DNA from: Myxococcales bacterium
Lineage (GTDB): Bacteria > Myxococcota_A > Polyangia > Haliangiales > Haliangiaceae
Length of the DNA stretch: 64,000 nt
Direction of reading: 5' to 3'
Assembly (NCBI GenBank): GCA_016794525.1
Contig: JAEUJY010000062.1
Coordinates: 248,001 to 312,000, forward strand
Part shown: one piece after another, positions 7,855 to 17,545 of the stretch
How positions within the stretch are numbered: position 1 is the first letter of the stretch
Layout of the letters: each line of letters begins with the position of its first letter
The notes under the pieces: generated by a model
The model's database searches: none
The model's input: only the letters and a program-made list of their open reading frames with translations
What the model was told of the DNA's origin: nothing
Made by a program: the position numbers and the translations under genes

Positions 7855-10773
7855 ATGAGCATGACCTTCGCGGATGCGGCGGAGCTGGTGCTGCGGGACG
7901 CTGGCGAGGCGCTGCTGGTGCCGGAGATCTGGCGGCGAATCGAGGCGCGCGGCCTCGTCGACACCGCCGGCGAGACGCCCGTCCAGACGTTGCGCACGAT
8001 ACTGCTGCGGCAGACGGCGGGTTCTTCCCTGGCCGTGGGCAAGGGAACGCCCCGGTTCTACCGACGGGGCGATCGCGCATACGGACTGTGGGCCGAACTG
8101 GCCCCAACTCAGCAGCAGGCGATGGCCACCGTACCGGCAACCGTTACGGCGCGTGTGTCCTCCCGCGACTTCGCCGCCGATCGTGAAGGAATGCGCGCCG
8201 ACCCCAAAGTGGCCGAGCGCACGTTGGCATGGCTGATCCCCTCTGACGTTGCGCGCCGGGCGGTCGCGGAGCTGCTGGCCGCGGTGATCGAAGATGCCCA
8301 CGCGGTCAGCGCCAATCGGTGGAAGCTCACGCTGGGCTCGCGGTCACTTCGGCTCACGGTGGGGCGATGCTTGATCCTGTGGATCGAGCGTCACGTCTGG
8401 TTTCCGGTGCGCCTCGCCCAGCTGTCACCGGACGACCGTGCCCTGATCGAGGGCGTCGGCGTGCAGGACACCGAGACCGGCCCGTTTCGTTCGATCGCTC
8501 CGGTCGACTTCTATACTGTCGCCCCCGACCTGATCGCGGAGGCCGCTGGGGCAATCCGGAACGCGGTGGCGCCGATCGTCGATGAAGCGGCACGCGCCGG
8601 CGCGGCCGATGTCCACGGCGCGAAGTACCACTCACCCGGCGCGCTCACCTACCTGAGCCGGGTCGTCGGGCGACAACTACCGGTGCCGGAGTATGGCGGT
8701 GGCGGGGAGGACGACGCACCCGACGATGATGACGACGATGCTCCGAGCCTTGCCGAGCTCGTGACCGAGTACATCGACACCTTCGTCACGCAGCCGGCCA
8801 CCCAGGCGTACCTGCAGACCTACGCGGCCGAACGCGCTGCGGCACGCGCCAACCTCGCCCGCATCGACGAGTTGCAGGCCCGCGGCGCCGACGCGACCGA
8901 CGCCATCCTCCTCGGCCTCCTGCCGTACACCGACTCGGCCAAGCACCGCGAGGCGGGGGCCTGGGTGTCCCACGCGCCCGCGATCCAGGGAGACTTCAAG
9001 CTCTGGTTCGAGAACGCGAAGTGGGTGAAGCCCGAGACCTGGCCGCAGGTCGCGGCCGAGATCCTCGCGTTCGTCCGCGAATGTCTGGCCAAGCCCGGCG
9101 ATCTCCGCGACGCGATCGCGCGCTTCACCGCCAACCCCCTGTCGAAGGGCTTCAGCGTCGGTCTGCTCACCCCGATCTTGAACGCGCTGGCGCCCGACGA
9201 GCTGCCGCTGGTCAACACCAAGGTGACGCGGGTGGTCTCGTACTTCGCGGGCGTCGAGCTCGAGCCGACGCTCACCGACTACGTCGCGACCATCCGGCAG
9301 TGGCGGAACCTGGTCGAGAACCAGCCACTGCTGCGTGACCCGCGCATCGGGGTCAGCCCCGGCGATGCATTCGACCACTTCTGCCACTGGCTGGTCGCGG
9401 TGAAGCGGTTTGCGTTCACCGGTGGCCGCGGTCCGGTAGCGCCGGGCTACTGGAAGATCTCGCCGGGGCCGGGCGCCGAGCTGTGGGAGGACTGGCGGAA
9501 GCGCGGCGTCGCGGCCATCGGCGGCGATCTCCTCGGCGACTTGACGTTGGTCGACGACGACGAGTTCGCCGGCCGCGTCGCCACCGCGGCGCAGCAAGAC
9601 CCCAGCTACAAGATGAATGGCGCCCGACAGCCGCTCAACCTGGCGCGCATGGCGGTGGGTACACTCCTGGTCGCGAACCGCGGCAAGACCGAGGTGCTCG
9701 GCTTCGGCAGGGTGACCGGCCCGTATCGCTTCGTCGAAGGCGTCGCGTACTGCCACGAAGTGCCGGTCGACTGGTTCGACGTGACGGTACGAGCCGTCGA
9801 TCGGCCGGGCTGGGCGCGCACGCTGGTCCAGCTCGACAAGTCGACGTACGACGACATCGCGGCGCTGCCGGCGCGCGACGTGCCGATTGGGATCGACGGG
9901 GAGAACGCCGGTCCCCTTCCGCCGCCACCACCGCGCTATGAGCGCGGTCATTTTCTCGCGGACACCTTCTTCCGCGAGGAGGACGCCGACCGCTGGTTCC
10001 GCATCTTGCAAGACAAGAAGCAGATCATCGTCCAGGGCCCGCCTGGCACCGGCAAGACTTGGGTCGCCGAGCGGCTGGCGCGCTGGCTGGTCGGCGGCGA
10101 CGAGGGCCGTGTCCACCTCGTGCAGTTCCACCCGGCGTACAGCTACGAGGACTTCATCCAGGGCATCCGCCCGATCGCGAGGAGCGGTGCCGTGAGCTAC
10201 GAGCTGGTCCCCGGGCGACTCGTGCAGCTCTGTCAGGCGATGCCGCGCCAAGGACCGGTGGTGCTCATCATCGACGAGATCAACCGAGCCAACCTGCCGC
10301 GGGTGTTCGGCGAGCTGATGTACCTGCTCGAGTACCGCGAGCGGACGATGGCGCTCGCTGGCGGCGGCGAGCTGCGGTTGCCGCCGAATCTCTACCTGAT
10401 CGGCACGATGAACACCGCGGATCGCTCGATCGCGCGTCTCGACCACGCGTTGCGCCGGCGGTTCTCGTTCCTGCGGCTGCAGCCCAACTTCGACGTCCTG
10501 CGTAGCTTCGCCGCGACGCGCTGGTCGGAGCCCGTGGAGGACCTGATCGCGTTGCTGGCGGCGATCAACAAGGACATCGACGACCCGAACAGCGAACTCG
10601 GCATCTCGTACTTCATGAAGGACGACCTGGCCGAGCGGCTCGAAGACATCTGGCGGTGCGAGATCGAGCCGTACCTCGAGGAGTTCTTTTTCGACGCGCG
10701 GGCGACGGCCGCGAAGTACGCTTGGGACAAGGTGGCCGCCGGTGCGTTGGCGGCCTGGGCTCCGACGAGATGA
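7855..10773 (+). CDS. mcrB: McrB-like GTPase/AAA+ restriction subunit with HARE-HTH and EVE-like modules
   Basis: A 972-residue protein. Residues 3-75 form a HARE-HTH domain (MTFADAAELVLRDAG at its start). An acidic linker with a run of Asp sits near 285-300. From about Y532 a PUA-like EVE segment follows (YWKISPGPGAELWEDW, then AIGGDLLGDL), a fold that reads modified bases in DNA. The McrB motor has Walker A GPPGTGKT (728-735), Walker B LIIDEINR (D807, E808), the YSYEDFIQG loop and GTMNTADRS. McrB translocates on modified DNA and drives cleavage by McrC. The architecture suggests recognition of modified cytosine or another modified base by the EVE-like part. It overlaps mcrC by 4 bp. The start is set by the HARE-HTH boundary and the TAGCGT hexamer 8 nt upstream. 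Confidence 0.88.
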   Translation: MSMTFADAAELVLRDAGEALLVPEIWRRIEARGLVDTAGETPVQTLRTILLRQTAGSSLAVGKGTPRFYRRGDRAYGLWAELAPTQQQAMATVPATVTARVSSRDFAADREGMRADPKVAERTLAWLIPSDVARRAVAELLAAVIEDAHAVSANRWKLTLGSRSLRLTVGRCLILWIERHVWFPVRLAQLSPDDRALIEGVGVQDTETGPFRSIAPVDFYTVAPDLIAEAAGAIRNAVAPIVDEAARAGAADVHGAKYHSPGALTYLSRVVGRQLPVPEYGGGGEDDAPDDDDDDAPSLAELVTEYIDTFVTQPATQAYLQTYAAERAAARANLARIDELQARGADATDAILLGLLPYTDSAKHREAGAWVSHAPAIQGDFKLWFENAKWVKPETWPQVAAEILAFVRECLAKPGDLRDAIARFTANPLSKGFSVGLLTPILNALAPDELPLVNTKVTRVVSYFAGVELEPTLTDYVATIRQWRNLVENQPLLRDPRIGVSPGDAFDHFCHWLVAVKRFAFTGGRGPVAPGYWKISPGPGAELWEDWRKRGVAAIGGDLLGDLTLVDDDEFAGRVATAAQQDPSYKMNGARQPLNLARMAVGTLLVANRGKTEVLGFGRVTGPYRFVEGVAYCHEVPVDWFDVTVRAVDRPGWARTLVQLDKSTYDDIAALPARDVPIGIDGENAGPLPPPPPRYERGHFLADTFFREEDADRWFRILQDKKQIIVQGPPGTGKTWVAERLARWLVGGDEGRVHLVQFHPAYSYEDFIQGIRPIARSGAVSYELVPGRLVQLCQAMPRQGPVVLIIDEINRANLPRVFGELMYLLEYRERTMALAGGGELRLPPNLYLIGTMNTADRSIARLDHALRRRFSFLRLQPNFDVLRSFAATRWSEPVEDLIALLAAINKDIDDPNSELGISYFMKDDLAERLEDIWRCEIEPYLEEFFFDARATAAKYAWDKVAAGALAAWAPTR

Positions 10774-11984
10774 ACGTCCTGGGGCTCGACGAGTGGCAGT
10801 GGGCGCCGCTGACCGGCCCCGATGCCACCGCGATCGTCAGCGCCGTCCGGGCGCGCCACGCGCGGCAGTTCGAGGTGGCGCCACCGGACCCGCTCAGCGG
10901 GACGCCGTGGCGACTTCGCTCGACCGGGCTGGTCGGGTTCCTGCCGCTCGGCGGTGACACCGACACCGCGCTGCGCATCGCGCCCAAGGTTCCGATCACC
11001 AGCATCCTCGCGCTGATCGAGCGCGCCTACGACCTCGACAGCCTGCGCTGGCACGGGGGCGTCGACGCGGCGGCGACGATCGAGGGCCTGTTCGAGGTGG
11101 TCGTCAGCCTGTTGTGCCATCAGATCGGCGCGCGGATCCGCCAGGGCCTGTACCGCGCGTACGTCGACGAGCGCGACGAGCTGCAGGTGGCGCGCGGCCG
11201 ACTCGCGCCCCGCGAGACCATCGCGCGGTCGCTGCGGGGCAGCGTCGGCCTGGTCTGCGACTTCGAGGAGCTGACCGATGACCTCGACGACAACCGGCTG
11301 CTGCTGTGGACGCTCGACCGCGTCCGCCGCGTGGCGCTCGGGCGCGCCGACGTCCGCCGCGCGCTGCGCGAGCAGCACCGCACGCTCGCCGCCGCGCTGA
11401 CCTTGACGCCGTTCACGCCGGCGGCGTGCGTCGGCCGCTTCTACCATCGGCTCAACGCCGACTACCGGCCAATCCACGCGCTGTGCCGGGCCGTGCTCGA
11501 CGCGTGCAGCGCCGCGACCGCCGCCGGACCGACCGAGACGGTGCCGTTCACGGTCAACATGCCGCGGCTGTTCGAGCGGTTCGTCGCGCGGTGGCTGGCC
11601 GCCGAGCTGCCCGGGTGGTCGATCGATGCCCAGCACCGGATCACACTGGCCGACGACCTGGCGTACCCCGTCGACGTCGTCATCCGCGACCAGGTCGACG
11701 GACGCCCAGTCGCGGTCATCGACACCAAGTACAAGGACCACGACGGTCCGTCCCCCAGCGATCTCCAGCAGGTCGTGTTCTATGCGACTGCCCTCGGCTG
11801 TGCTGACGCCTGGCTCCTGTACCCGCGGCCGGTGCCCGCGCGAACGATCCGCGTCGGCCCGGTGCGGGTGCACACGCTTGGCATCGAGCTCGGTGTCGCG
11901 CAGGCCTGGTCGCGGTGTCGCGATGTGCTGGCGTGCGAACTGGGTAAGGTCGAGCTGTCGGCGCGCGGCGGCCAGGCACCGTAG
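10770..11984 (+). CDS. mcrC: McrC-like PD-(D/E)xK nuclease subunit
   Basis: A 404-residue McrC homologue. The N-terminal half resembles the McrC beta/alpha region that contacts McrB. The C-terminal half holds the nuclease site YPVDVVIRD (D302) followed by AVIDTKYKD (D318, K320), a clean D-x15-D-x-K arrangement. ATG 10770 overlaps the mcrB stop (ATGA), so the two subunits are translationally coupled, as usual for McrBC. Together they form a type IV modification-dependent restriction enzyme. The 3' end is overlapped on the opposite strand by the tail of a membrane-protein gene (11780-12538). Confidence 0.88.
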   Translation: MNVLGLDEWQWAPLTGPDATAIVSAVRARHARQFEVAPPDPLSGTPWRLRSTGLVGFLPLGGDTDTALRIAPKVPITSILALIERAYDLDSLRWHGGVDAAATIEGLFEVVVSLLCHQIGARIRQGLYRAYVDERDELQVARGRLAPRETIARSLRGSVGLVCDFEELTDDLDDNRLLLWTLDRVRRVALGRADVRRALREQHRTLAAALTLTPFTPAACVGRFYHRLNADYRPIHALCRAVLDACSAATAAGPTETVPFTVNMPRLFERFVARWLAAELPGWSIDAQHRITLADDLAYPVDVVIRDQVDGRPVAVIDTKYKDHDGPSPSDLQQVVFYATALGCADAWLLYPRPVPARTIRVGPVRVHTLGIELGVAQAWSRCRDVLACELGKVELSARGGQAP

Positions 11985-12538
11985 TCGCACGACGATGCTG
12001 TTCTGACGCGCTCAGCGGCTTCGCTCACCATGCTCGGCCGGCGAAGTCGGGGAGGCCGGCGCGGGCGAGGGTGGGCGTTGGCGATGCGGGCGGTGCCGTG
12101 GCTGATGGAGTGGACGCGGGCGATGCGGCCGGCGCGCGTGACGAGGATAATGCCGGCGAGGAGGGCGAGGGTGGCGGGGAGGGCGAGGAAGCTGGAGGCG
12201 AGGGCGATGGCGGCGGCGATCAGCAGGAGCGAGAGCGCGACGAGGGCGCCGCCGAGGCGGCGATGGGCGCGGCGGGTGGCGGCGTGGGCGGCGCAGAGGC
12301 CGACGGTGAGATCGGCGCGCTGGCGGATGGCGAGGCCGACGACGGCGTAGACGAGCGGGCTGAGGAGGATGAGCAGATACCAGGCGGGCGGGTGCCAGTA
12401 GAGGAGCTGCGGCCGCGACTCGCTGGTGGGCTCGCCACAGCTGAAGCAGCGGTCGTCGATGCGGGCGAGCGCGGGGACGACGAGCAGGTCGCCATCGCGC
12501 CACGCGCGGGAGGGAGGGGAGACGGCGTGGATGTGCAT
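11780..12538 (-). CDS. Membrane protein with cysteine pair, kinase-linked
   Basis: About 252 residues. A CFSCGE pair precedes a Trp/Pro-rich stretch and a hydrophobic helix (YLLILLSPLVYAVVGLAI). A second site GLCAAH and two more hydrophobic segments follow, so C-x2-C plus C-x2-H could bind a metal at the membrane face. It lies 37 bp downstream of a Ser/Thr kinase gene on the same strand and is probably cotranscribed with it. The last ~85 residues are low-complexity Arg/Pro/Ser and run 205 bp antisense into mcrC; no earlier stop exists in frame, so this tail may be translated but is unlikely to be conserved. The start is ATG 12538; a GTG at 12556 is an alternative. Function unknown. Confidence 0.55.
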   Translation of the reverse strand: MHIHAVSPPSRAWRDGDLLVVPALARIDDRCFSCGEPTSESRPQLLYWHPPAWYLLILLSPLVYAVVGLAIRQRADLTVGLCAAHAATRRAHRRLGGALVALSLLLIAAAIALASSFLALPATLALLAGIILVTRAGRIARVHSISHGTARIANAHPRPRRPPRLRRPSMVSEAAERVRTASSCDYGAWPPRADSSTLPSSHASTSRHRDQACATPSSMPSVCTRTGPTRIVRAGTGRGYRSQASAQPRAVA

Positions 12539-12575
12539 GTGGCGGCTATCGGCCACGAGCGGCGGCGGTTGCGCG

Positions 12576-13928
<1,353 letters not shown>

Positions 13929-14017
13929 GGCGCGGGTATCGACCGCGGCGCGCGGCGGTTGCGTGGGGCGTCACGATCGCACCCGTCCCCGCCCGTAACC
14001 GCGCGGCGGGTTCGGCG

Positions 14018-14023
14018 TACGAT
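14018..14023 (+). promoter_or_regulatory. -10 hexamer TACGAT (leaderless)
   Basis: TACGAT ends 5 nt before the lipoprotein ATG at 14029, so the transcript should begin at or next to the start codon. Confidence 0.5.
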
Positions 14024-14028
14024 GGGGT

Positions 14029-14922
14029 ATGAGGGCTTTCCTGCGCGCGAGCTTCGTCGTGGCCGTGGCATCGGGCGCGCTCGCGTGCACCGACGACCCC
14101 GTGGGCAAGGACCCGAAGACCGCCGAGCGGGCGCCGATCGATCGGTTCAGCGCGACGGCGGGGACCTGGTACCGGCGCGACGTCGACCCGACGTTGCCGG
14201 CAGCGAACGTGGCGATCGACTACGACGCGCGGTTCAAGCTGGTGGGGCTGGGGCCGGCGGGCGAGCGGGTGACGCAGTACCTGTTCGACGTGCAGCCGAC
14301 GACGCCGGCGCCGATCTACGTCTTCTTCCGCCCGGGCGAGAACGCGCCGGTGATGGGCCAGAAGAACGTCGTGCCGGTGATCCCGGGCGACCCCGGCTAC
14401 AACGATCTGTGGCAGCCGGTGCGGGTGGACGTGCCGGCGGACTACGTCGCGAACGAGATCACGAGCGTCGCCGAGATCGTCGAGCGCGGGCTGACCCAGA
14501 CGCCGATGGACGCGCTGGTGAACTGCCCGGTGGTGCCGGAGGGCTCGACGGCGCGCATCCGCACGGCGGGCGACTACCCCGAGCTGACGCAGGGCTGGTA
14601 CGGCGGCCGCATCATCCAGTACTTCCACTTCGGCGAGCGGCCGAGCCTGGCGCCGGTGGCGGGCGCGGTGCCGACGTCGACGGTCTACGTCGCGTACACC
14701 GGCAACCAGGCAGGCGCGGCGTTCGTGACCGACGCCGGCGGCGCGACCCACAACGTCGTGGCCACGCTGCCCGGCGATCCGGCGTACGCGCCGCTGTGGG
14801 CGGTGCACGCGTACGACGCGGCGGCGTTCGCCAGCGTCACCGACCTGGCCAGCGCGATGGCGGCGGCGCCGATCGTCACGCCCGCGGCGCTGATCAACGC
14901 GCCGATCGCGCGCGTCGAGTAG
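14029..14922 (+). CDS. Lipoprotein with internal duplication
   Basis: A 297-residue predicted lipoprotein. The signal peptide ends in the lipobox SGALAC (C20), so it should be acylated and attached to the outer or inner membrane. The mature part seems to contain two related halves: one ends in IPGDPGYNDLWQPVRV followed by ITSVAEIV, the other in LPGDPAYAPLWAVHAY followed by VTDLASAM. Each is preceded by a strand-rich block with a Tyr/Phe-rich QYLF or QYFHF element. I do not recognise the family. It stands alone on the + strand, convergent with the toxin-antitoxin pair 3 bp away. Confidence 0.7.
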   Translation: MRAFLRASFVVAVASGALACTDDPVGKDPKTAERAPIDRFSATAGTWYRRDVDPTLPAANVAIDYDARFKLVGLGPAGERVTQYLFDVQPTTPAPIYVFFRPGENAPVMGQKNVVPVIPGDPGYNDLWQPVRVDVPADYVANEITSVAEIVERGLTQTPMDALVNCPVVPEGSTARIRTAGDYPELTQGWYGGRIIQYFHFGERPSLAPVAGAVPTSTVYVAYTGNQAGAAFVTDAGGATHNVVATLPGDPAYAPLWAVHAYDAAAFASVTDLASAMAAAPIVTPAALINAPIARVE

Positions 14923-14925
14923 CGA

Positions 14926-15240
14926 TCAACGCCCCGTGCGACCGCGCCAGTATCCAGGTCGTCGACGAGAGTGGGCGATGGCGACGATCTCGATCGCGTC
15001 TTCGAGCACCTGGTACAGCAACGCGAAGGGAAAGCGCTGGATCACGTAGCGTCGGATCGGGATCGGTCGACCTGCGCGCGGTTGCCACACCGGCCACGCG
15101 GTAGGGTTCGCGGCGATCTGCGCGCCAGCGGCCATGACGGCGGCGATGAACTCGTCACCGAGGCCAGGCCGATGGGCTTCATACCAGCGCGCGGCGTCGA
15201 GTGCCTCGGCGGCGGCCGCGTCACCGATTCTGAGGGTCAC
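14926..15240 (-). CDS. RelE/ParE-family toxin
   Basis: A 104-residue protein with the ParE/RelE fold pattern: an AALDAARWYEAHRPGLGDEF helix at the N-terminus, a central PIPIRRYVIQRFPFALLY strand pair, and a C-terminal EIVAIAHSRRRPGYWRGR segment. The FP-x-LLYQV and HxRRxPGYW elements are hallmarks of the family. Known members either block gyrase (ParE) or cleave mRNA at the ribosome (RelE); sequence alone does not decide which. The start is GTG 15240, which lies inside the 3' end of the antitoxin gene (20-bp overlap), the usual antitoxin-first order. Confidence 0.85.
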   Translation of the reverse strand: MTLRIGDAAAAEALDAARWYEAHRPGLGDEFIAAVMAAGAQIAANPTAWPVWQPRAGRPIPIRRYVIQRFPFALLYQVLEDAIEIVAIAHSRRRPGYWRGRTGR

Positions 15241-15481
15241 GAGTGGCCGCCAGCTGTGCGGAGATCCCGGCCAGCGCTGCCGCGAGCGGTGTAGCACCCG
15301 CGCGTCCCGCCTCGCGATCGGCGATTCGCCGATCGATCTCGGCGTCCCAGGCAGCGTCGACCATGTCCGCGTGCTCCTCGAGGTCGTCATCGAGGCTGCG
15401 CAACAGCGTCGCGGCGAGCTCGGCCCGATCTGCCTTCGGCAGCGCCAACGCGTCATCGATCACCTTGGCTGCGATCGCCAT
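15221..15481 (-). CDS. Antitoxin of the addiction-module (PF09720-like) family
   Basis: An 86-residue protein with the pattern of the short antitoxins that pair with RelE/ParE toxins: ALALPKADRAELAATLLRSL near the N-terminus, then an acidic helix and WDAEIDRRIADREAGRAG. The last part probably wraps around and neutralises the toxin. It is the first gene of the pair and its last 20 bp overlap the toxin start. A TAGACT hexamer 6 nt upstream of the ATG suggests a leaderless transcript, and such antitoxins often repress their own promoter. Confidence 0.85.
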   Translation of the reverse strand: MAIAAKVIDDALALPKADRAELAATLLRSLDDDLEEHADMVDAAWDAEIDRRIADREAGRAGATPLAAALAGISAQLAATRDPQNR

Positions 15482-15487
15482 GGCGTC

Positions 15488-15493
15488 AGTCTA
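15488..15493 (-). promoter_or_regulatory. -10 hexamer TAGACT for the toxin-antitoxin operon
   Basis: On the minus strand TAGACT stands 6 nt before the antitoxin ATG at 15481. Confidence 0.5.
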
Positions 15494-15523
15494 GCCGAAG
15501 TCAAGGCGGCGAGCAGCGTCGAC

Positions 15524-16438
15524 CTACACGACGTCTTCGCGCGTGAAGTCGGCGGCGTCGGTGACCGCGAGGCGCGTGCCGAGATCGTCGCCGCCGTCCT
15601 TCCAGTAGCGGTACTCGGCGTCGCTGATCGGCACGGCGGAGGTGATCGTGACCGCCGGCGGCCCCTCGTCGAGCGGCAGCCGCAGGCCCCAGCGCCGCGG
15701 CACGGTGAAGAACAGGTGCGGGAAGCGGGCCGACAGCTCGCCGAGGCGCAGCACGCCGACCTGATCGCGCAGCACGCTGCCGGGCGTCGGGTAGAACTGG
15801 TGATCGATCAGGTGGAAGGCGGTGTTGGCGACCAGCTGCGGCATGCCGGCGGAGTCGACGCGGCACGCGAGCAAGACCTCGATGCGCGGCCGGCCGTCGG
15901 GCCACTCGACGTTGGCCAGGCCGAGCGAGCCGTAGGTGACGAGGCCGGGCTCGGGCGCGTCGGCGTAGCGCGCGACGTCGATGGTGCGGGCCGGCTCGGC
16001 GGCGTGGCGGAACGTGCGGACGCTGGGGACGCCGAGCGCGACGCGCAGCAGCTCGGCCGCGTAGGTCGAGACCTGGAGGAACTGCGCGAGCGCCGGCACC
16101 GAGCGCGCGAGCTCGGTCCACGTCGGCTGCAACGTGAGGCAGCGGCGCAGGTAGTTCTGCGCGATCGGCTTGTGACCGAGATCGGCGTGGGCGAGCGCGC
16201 CGCCCCACAGCGCCGTGGCGCTGTCGGCCTTGAGGCCGATCGCGCGATCGAAGGCGCGCGCCGCGTCGGTGGGACGGGCCAGGCACAGGAGCGCGTGCCC
16301 GAGTCCCTTCCACGCGAGGTGGTGCGAGGGGAACAGCGTCGTGGCGTGCTGGTAGCGATCGGCGGCGGTGGCGAAGTCGCCCTGCTGGAAGTAGCCGTTG
16401 CCTTCCTCCGTGAGTCGATCGGCCGCCGCCAGGCTCAT
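15524..16438 (-). CDS. TPR protein fused to a suppressor-of-fused (SUFU)-like domain
   Basis: A 304-residue cytoplasmic protein. Residues 1-115 contain about three TPR units (for example GNGYFQQGDFATAADRYQHA and AARAFDRAIGLKADSATALW). The remaining ~170 residues resemble the SUFU family: TYGSLGLANVEW, PRIEVLLACRVD, a FYPTPGSVL element and LFFTVPRRWGL. Bacterial SUFU domains are often immunity proteins of polymorphic toxins, and TPRs suggest a protein partner. No toxin gene is adjacent, so an immunity role is only a possibility. A TACCTT hexamer lies 8 nt before the ATG. It is convergent with nothing and divergent from the next lipoprotein. Confidence 0.7.
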   Translation of the reverse strand: MSLAAADRLTEEGNGYFQQGDFATAADRYQHATTLFPSHHLAWKGLGHALLCLARPTDAARAFDRAIGLKADSATALWGGALAHADLGHKPIAQNYLRRCLTLQPTWTELARSVPALAQFLQVSTYAAELLRVALGVPSVRTFRHAAEPARTIDVARYADAPEPGLVTYGSLGLANVEWPDGRPRIEVLLACRVDSAGMPQLVANTAFHLIDHQFYPTPGSVLRDQVGVLRLGELSARFPHLFFTVPRRWGLRLPLDEGPPAVTITSAVPISDAEYRYWKDGGDDLGTRLAVTDAADFTREDVV

Positions 16439-16446
16439 GCCCGCCG

Positions 16447-16452
16447 AAGGTA
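16447..16452 (-). promoter_or_regulatory. -10 hexamer TACCTT (leaderless)
   Basis: Minus-strand TACCTT, 8 nt before the ATG of the TPR-SUFU gene. Confidence 0.45.
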
Positions 16453-16511
16453 GCAGGGTTCGGCGCGAATCTGCTTGCGTCGGCCCCGGCCGGCGCCCGA
16501 GGATCGCGGCG

Positions 16512-17438
16512 ATGCGCTACCGCGTGCTCGTCCTGACCCTGGCCTGCGGCGTCCTGTCCGGCTGCGCGTCGTCGCGGCCCAGCGGCGGCGGCGCCGACGC
16601 GACCGCCGACGGCACCGCCCCTGGCGACGGCGCGGGCGGCGACCCGGACGGCGCGCTGGTCGACGGGCCCGACGTCGACGGCGCCGGGCCCGACGCGCTG
16701 GTCAGCGTCGACGCCACTGCCATCGACGCCACCGCCATCGACGGCGCGGCGGTCGACGGCCCGGCCATCGACGCGGCGGTGCCGATCGACGCGGCGGTGC
16801 CGATCGACGCCAACGGCTGCTCGACGCAGCCCTGCTCGCTGGCGCCGCAGTGCGGCTGCACGTCGCCGTTGACCTGCGACATCGACTTCACCGACCTGAT
16901 GGGCACCGCGTGCCGCGCGGTGAACGTGCCGGGCACCGAGACCAGCACGTGCACGACGTTCTCCGAGTGCGCCGCGGGCTACGTCTGCGCCGGCGGTCAC
17001 TGCCTGAAGTACTGCGCCAACGACGCCGGCTGCCCGCAGCCGCGCGGGCTGTGCGCGATCCAGATCACCGACAGCATGGGCGCGGCGATCCCCGGTGCGG
17101 TCACCTGCTCGTCGAACTGCAGCCCGACCAACTCGGCCGGCGGCGCGTGCCCGACCGGCCAGAAGTGCGGCTTCTTCACGACCACCCGCGGCGGCGCCGA
17201 CCTCGACATCCTCGAGTGCACCGCGCCGGGCGCCGGCGGCATCGGCGCGGCCTGCGTCGACGACTCGACCTGCTCGGCGAACACGCTGTGCACGACCGTC
17301 AGCTCCCTGTCGCGCTGCCGGAAGGTGTGCACCCGGCCGGCGGGCAACGAGTGCGCGACGGTGCCGGGGACCACGTGCATCGGGTTCAGCCCGGCGCTGA
17401 CGATCGGCGGCACCGAGTACGGCGTCTGCGCGCCGTAG
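16512..17438 (+). CDS. Cys-rich lipoprotein with Asp/Ala/Ile repeat spacer
   Basis: A 308-residue predicted lipoprotein (lipobox LSGC). After the lipid anchor comes a ~75-residue low-complexity spacer built of DG, DAT, VDG and IDA units, including two consecutive copies of VPIDAA. The rest carries many spaced cysteines in patterns such as CSLAPQCGCTSPLTC, CTTFSECAAGYVCAGGHCLKYC and CRKVC, like the small disulfide-rich repeats of myxobacterial surface lipoproteins. The protein is probably displayed outside the cell on the spacer. ATG 16512 is chosen because it begins the signal peptide; a weak GAGGA lies 12 bp upstream. No known ligand or function. Confidence 0.75.
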   Translation: MRYRVLVLTLACGVLSGCASSRPSGGGADATADGTAPGDGAGGDPDGALVDGPDVDGAGPDALVSVDATAIDATAIDGAAVDGPAIDAAVPIDAAVPIDANGCSTQPCSLAPQCGCTSPLTCDIDFTDLMGTACRAVNVPGTETSTCTTFSECAAGYVCAGGHCLKYCANDAGCPQPRGLCAIQITDSMGAAIPGAVTCSSNCSPTNSAGGACPTGQKCGFFTTTRGGADLDILECTAPGAGGIGAACVDDSTCSANTLCTTVSSLSRCRKVCTRPAGNECATVPGTTCIGFSPALTIGGTEYGVCAP

Positions 17439-17545
17439 CGGGCGCGCAATTCTGGCGCCGGATCCCAGGTTTCCGGCACGCCTTGCGTCGCTGAGGGGTG
17501 CCTGGCGCGCCTTCGTCTGGCACGCCCCTCGCAGCACCCGGGGCG

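Noticed and set aside
14926-15456. A longer version of the ParE-like toxin starting near 15456
   Set aside because: The extra N-terminal ~70 residues read through the antitoxin gene in another frame and lack family similarity; GTG 15240 matches the toxin family start.
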